A stretch of DNA of 64,000 bases from Akebia trifoliata (lineage: Eukaryota; Streptophyta; Magnoliopsida; Ranunculales; Lardizabalaceae): NCBI GenBank assembly GCA_017979445.1, contig JADQWC010000254.1, positions 1 to 64,000 on the forward strand, in the 5' to 3' direction. A program made the position numbers and the translations under genes. The notes under the pieces are model-generated. The model had not been told where the DNA came from. It did no database searches and saw only the letters and a list, made by a program, of their open reading frames with translations. Shown here one piece after another: positions 59,564 to 64,000 of this stretch (its first letter is position 1; every line of letters begins with the position of its first letter).

Positions 59564-59649
59564 ATTTGTTACTATACAAGGTCTACTTAGAGGATTAAGG
59601 GCAATAATATACCATGGGCTTAAATGAGAATAATCTGGTTCGATAGGCC

Positions 59650-60292
59650 TTCAATCCACATTTTCCTTACATTAATGGGTACCTCACGAAATCCTGATCA
59701 GACGAATAGAATTCATTTGGCTGACACCAAATATATGAGATAATAAGGTTTCGTGATGATGCCAGGAGCCTACTTCTAGCTGCATCACCATCCTTTAAGC
59801 ATTGGTTTCTATGGAGGGCAATTCTCAGAGCTATTGACACGTGACTACCAAGAAAATAGTTATCGACCCACCGACTAAATGAAGTGTTACTGAGGTTCAC
59901 AGGCCGGTTGAGACTAGCTCAGAACACTTCAGACTAACGTGATAGAGGTGACAGCACTAACACTGGCATGACAGATGACAGACATGATAACGCATGATCT
60001 AACAGATCGGTTTCGACTGCCCTAGACCTATCAGAGCAATTGTAGCCACTACTGTCATTGACGGGCTAAAAAGCAGGTAAACCACTCTGAGGACATATTG
60101 GAAGATCCGCCAATCAGGACTCTTATAAATACCAGGTTGTAATCCATAGAAAAGGTTAGAAAAAATACTTCTTAGAGAACTCTTTAATAACTCGACAATA
60201 ATTCTAACTTGATCATCGGGGTGGTCCTATTGTAGGCACCCACTGAGCTAAGGAGACTTTGAAGGGTATCTCGAGGTAGTGCAAGAAATTGC
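59650..60292 (+). repeat. Probable 5' LTR of the right-edge Tat element (left end uncertain)
   Basis: Ends about 60292 just before a degenerate primer site (TTTGATGCCATTTGTGG). It contains TTATAAATA near 60123 and the block TAACTTGATCATCGGGGTGG near 60207, which resembles plant Tat LTRs. The left boundary could not be fixed. Confidence 0.5.
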
Positions 60293-60345
60293 ATCTACAA
60301 TTTGATGCCATTTGTGGTAAACTTACAAGGAGAAAAACGACAAAC

Positions 60346-63300
60346 ATGGTGAAAGCTAGAGGCGAGGTGCGTGGAGAACCATCAAACCCCTTACCAACGG
60401 ACTTACCTCCAACATCGTAGGATCTCATGCTTGCAATGTACAACTTACTAATAGAGATGAGAGAAGAGATACGTAGGGGGTTAGAAAAGCAGAATGATGA
60501 AATTACGGCCATCAAGAGAGAGAATGAGGAGCTCAGGCAAAAGCTGGGCAAAGGGACATAGACTGGAGGGGTGTTAGATAGAGAAGGAAGTCGAGGGCCT
60601 ACGGTCCGTGCAGTTGAGAAAACTAAGGCCGGTCCAACTATATATTCTACAACAGTGAGAACGCAGCAAGGAAGTTTCGAAACTCGAGACCTAATGACAA
60701 GGAGAGGGGTGGAGGAAAAGTTGAAGAGAAGAGATGAGGAACTCGCTCGAGGAAATGACCCTAGGCAAAAAGCTTGAAATGCAATTCGGGAGCTCAAATC
60801 ACCAACAATAATGAACTCGGAACCCCCACAAGCATTCCATGCACCAAAGTTTGAGACGTACGACGGGACGAGAGATCCCATGGATCATGTCCTTCATTAC
60901 AGGAGTCAGATGGTACTATAATAGAGCGATGACTCTTTACTTTGCAAACTTTTTCTCATCCACACTTAGGCATGGAGCTATGTCTTGGTTCAAAGGATTA
61001 CCAGCAGGGTCAATAGCAAATTTTTCCAACCTAAAAGAGTCGTTCGTCGGACAATTCGTGCACTTACGAAAGAAGAAGGTCGGGGTTAACACCCTTTTCA
61101 ACTTACGACAGGAGGTTGGAGAAAGCATACGGTCTTTTATTACTCGATTTCGAACCAAAGTGATAGCTATCAAAGGCATAGATGAAGTGACCGCGTGTAC
61201 AGCTTACGTTGCAGCAGTTATTCCTGGAACACGGGTGCATGAATCACTTATAAAGTCCAACCCCACAAGGCTTGAGGATTTGTACTTGAAGGTGGAAAAA
61301 TACATTATAGTGGAAGAGTCGATAAAAAGTAGAGGTCGGGGAGCACAAACAGTTGCTAACAGCAAGGGTGGACATGCGATCCAGAAAGTAGTTACCGAGC
61401 TAAGAGAGGGGGATAGCAAGAAAAGATGACGAGGCCCAAAGGAACAATCAAGATGGAAGAGGGGACGAATATATATACCACTCAATAAAAAACTGTCTAC
61501 GATACTAAGGCATATTAGGACCGACCTTGGTTTCGTTCAACCACTTCGGGATTATCGAAGCAAACTGGGAAAGCCGTATTGTGAATACCACAGGGCGGAA
61601 GACCATCCAACTGAGGATTGTTATAAATTATAACATATCATCCAGGATATGGTTGAAGATGGGAAGCTCAGGAGATATGTGTTTTCCACAGGAGGAGGAA
61701 AGGAAAGAGGCCTCGAGGGAAAATAATCGAAGACCGCCACCCCAGCAAGCTAAAGAAGATGGGCGGCGCGAACCCGAGGTACGCAGAGTGGTACACACAA
61801 TCATGGGAGTGCATGAGTCAGATAGACAGTCTCGACAACTAGCCAGGGCAAGAGTGATGAAAATCCAGCACGAAATTAGTGTAAACCATGTTACCTCGGG
61901 AGTACATTTGGTGAAGGTGACAAGCCCAGCAGTAGGGGAGAGGGTGATAGCATTCACAAAAGGTGACTTGCAAGGCACGACTATGCCTTATCAGGACACG
62001 CTCGTTATAGCTCTCCCAATCAGAAATGTGGACATAAGGAGGATCCTCATAAATGCAGGAAGCGCAGTAGACATCCTCTTCCTGGGGGCAGCGAAGAAAA
62101 TGGGGATCTCAGAGAGCCTGGTGCCAACACAATCTACCGTATACGGATTCAACAGGGTATCAAGTAGCTCGATGGGAGAGATTACCCTCCTAGTAATGGC
62201 AAGATCAAAGGTGGTGATGACGAGGTTCATAGTGATCGAAACAGACTCAACTTATGATGCAATCCTCGGAAGAAAGTGGATACATGAGATGAAGGCTGTT
62301 TTGTCGACCTACTATCAGGTAATCCGATTTTCGAGTGAAGATGGGGTGATGGAAGTCAGAGGAGATCAGGAGATGGCGCAATGGTGTTTCCATTTGGCTT
62401 TAAAGCCAGTAAAATGCCCTGGAACTGAGACGCAAAGGAAGATAAAAGAGCCACCCGTCGAAGGAAGGCGGTTATAGCAATTACAAAACGAACCACGACA
62501 CGAACAAGCAGCAGCCATAGAATAGGTGGAAACAATGGACCTCGGCACTTCTGGGAATAGCTCGTAAGCATTAGGACAATGCTGTTACAGCAAGAACGAA
62601 GTTCCCTAGTACAGTTGTTGAGGGCAAACAAAGATATGTTTGCATGGTTTCTTAGCAATATGCCAGGAATAGATCCCTCGGTTGCGTGTTACTGGTTGGA
62701 TGTTGACATTGCATTCTAACCAGTTCGGCAAAAACCAAGGAGATTGTCACCTCGGTTAAGGCAATGGGTGAACAAGGAGATCGACAAGCTTTTAAGAGCA
62801 GGGTTCATCAGAGAAGTCGAGTACCCTGAGTAGATAAGCCAACATAGTGGCAGTACCGAAAAAGGATGGAAGGGTCAGGGTGTGCATCAATTTCACGAAC
62901 CTTAATAAAGCTTGCCCAAAGGATAGTTTCCCATTACCGAGGATAGATAAACTGGTTGATGCCACAGTAGGGCATGAGAAAATGTCCTTTATGGACGGAT
63001 ACTTGGACTATAATCAGATCCCTTAATAACTAAGGATCAAGAAAAAATGTCGTTCATAACTGAGAAAGGTTTGTTTTGTTTTAAAGTCATGCCATTCGGC
63101 CTAAAAAATGTTGGAGCAACCTATCAGAGTCTCATAACTAAAATGTTCAAAGATTTGATCGGGAGGACGATTGAAGGATACATAGACGACTGGTTGGTCA
63201 AAAGTAAGAGGGTGGAGGACCACCTAAGGGACCTGGGGGAAACGTTCAATCGGTTAAGAGACTTTCAAATAAAGTTAAATCCGAATAAATGTGTGTTTGG

Positions 63301-63960
63301 AATGTCTTCAGGAAAATTCCTCGATCATATCGTCACTGAGAGAGGCATTGAGGCTAACCTCAACCAAATTCAAGCCTTGATTGAGATGCCGAGCTCGAGA
63401 GACCAGAAACAAGTACAAACTTTGGCAGAAAGGATCGCGGCTTTAAACAAATTTATCTCTCGAGTCTTATATAGATGCCGACCGTTGTTCAATCTGTTAA
63501 AAAAGGGAAAGGGATTTGCATGGAATGAGGAATGCAAAGTGGTTTTCTTCGACTTGAAGAAATACTTGGGACAATCACCTATCCTCAGTACTCTAAAAGA
63601 GGGGGAAGAGCTGGGAATTTATTTGGCTGCCACCACTTCGTCAGTAAGTTAGGTGTTCTTCAAGGTAGACCTAAGACGGGAATATCCCATCTACTATGTT
63701 AGCAAGACGCTGGGCCCGTCAAAGGTCAGATACGCGAAGATAGAGAAAATTGGATTATCTTTGGTTTATTCGAAACACAAGCTTCGACCTTATTTTCTGC
63801 CACATCGAGTCTGGGTAGTGACAAATTACCCGTTGAAGGACATGATGTACAGGTCGAAGAAGTCCAAAAGGATGATAAGATGGGTAGTAACCTTTAGGGA
63901 GTACGTCCTCTAGCAGATTTCCCGATTGAGAATGCTGACTGGAAAGAAGAAGAAGAGGAA
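60346..63960 (+). pseudogene. Decayed Tat-clade Ty3/gypsy gag-pol, running off the right edge
   Basis: A gag start with a charged, coiled-coil-like N-terminus (60346-60780, two stops) is followed by gag core (APKFETYDGTRDPMDH near 60845, then SWFKGLPAGSI; frame 60839-61429 with a shift near 60900). A protease region (61527-62477) reads ILINAGSAVDILF where D-x-G-S is expected. An RT region is broken before 63046 and then runs 63047-63652 with MPFGLKN and YIDD. The gypsy RNase H start (YVSKTL) is at 63653-63913. The order and motifs match Tat elements. Numerous stops make it inactive. Integrase and the 3' LTR would lie beyond the window. Confidence 0.85.
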
Positions 63961-64000
63961 GATGAAACGATTGAAGAAGCTAAAGCCTGGAGCAAACAAG

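Noticed and set aside
60213..60881. 222-codon minus-strand open frame
   Set aside because: Lies opposite the gag region of a plus-strand Tat element and shows no domain; treated as a chance antisense frame.
61990..62230. Antisense frames over the terminal gypsy protease region
   Set aside because: They coincide with a well-supported plus-strand coding relic and have no domain of their own.

Overview
This is nuclear DNA from a flowering plant, most likely a eudicot with a large, transposon-rich genome. Two genes of plant-specific families support this: a CrRLK1L malectin receptor-like kinase and a 14-exon cellulose synthase catalytic subunit that looks like CESA3. Plant-type copia and Tat-clade gypsy retrotransposons surround them. 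I cannot name the species.

Layout, left to right. Positions 1-956 hold a cluster of Mutator-type foldback MITEs. Positions 1102-8149 (minus strand) are a CrRLK1L kinase gene cut in two by an almost pristine Ty1/copia element (1376-5947). That element has 222-bp LTRs differing at one base, a CTGCG target duplication and one open 1,334-codon gag-pol frame. The kinase also carries a separate one-base frameshift about 20 bp from the insertion. Positions 9777-23311 are an old tandem segmental duplication. Copy 1 differs from copy 2 by a 2,161-bp candidate solo LTR and a 1.3-kb indel with a CACTA-like end, and a MITE sits on the junction.

Positions 24475 to about 39270 are a decayed plus-strand Tat-clade Ty3/gypsy element. 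A minus-strand, deletion-derived Tat element (28725-36761; gag only, LTR up to 2.85 kb) is nested in its 3' region. A broken hAT transposase follows (about 39300-40960, minus), then mostly anonymous sequence with one more MITE (44377-44748).

Positions 46042-59187 are the intact CESA3-like gene: TATA box, short upstream ORF, 5'-UTR intron, 14 coding exons giving 1,081 residues, and a poly(A) signal. Its introns hold at least three MITE families, one pair nested, two with perfect 8-bp target duplications. Just downstream is a 256-bp TRIM-like miniature retrotransposon (59308-59563). Another decayed Tat-clade gypsy element runs from about 59650 off the right edge.

Functionally, CESA3 makes primary-wall cellulose and CrRLK1L proteins of the THESEUS/FERONIA group sense cell-wall state. 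The two genes lie about 38 kb apart, which is probably coincidence. In this sequence the kinase is disrupted and the synthase looks intact. I saw no tRNA or rRNA genes or CRISPR arrays.
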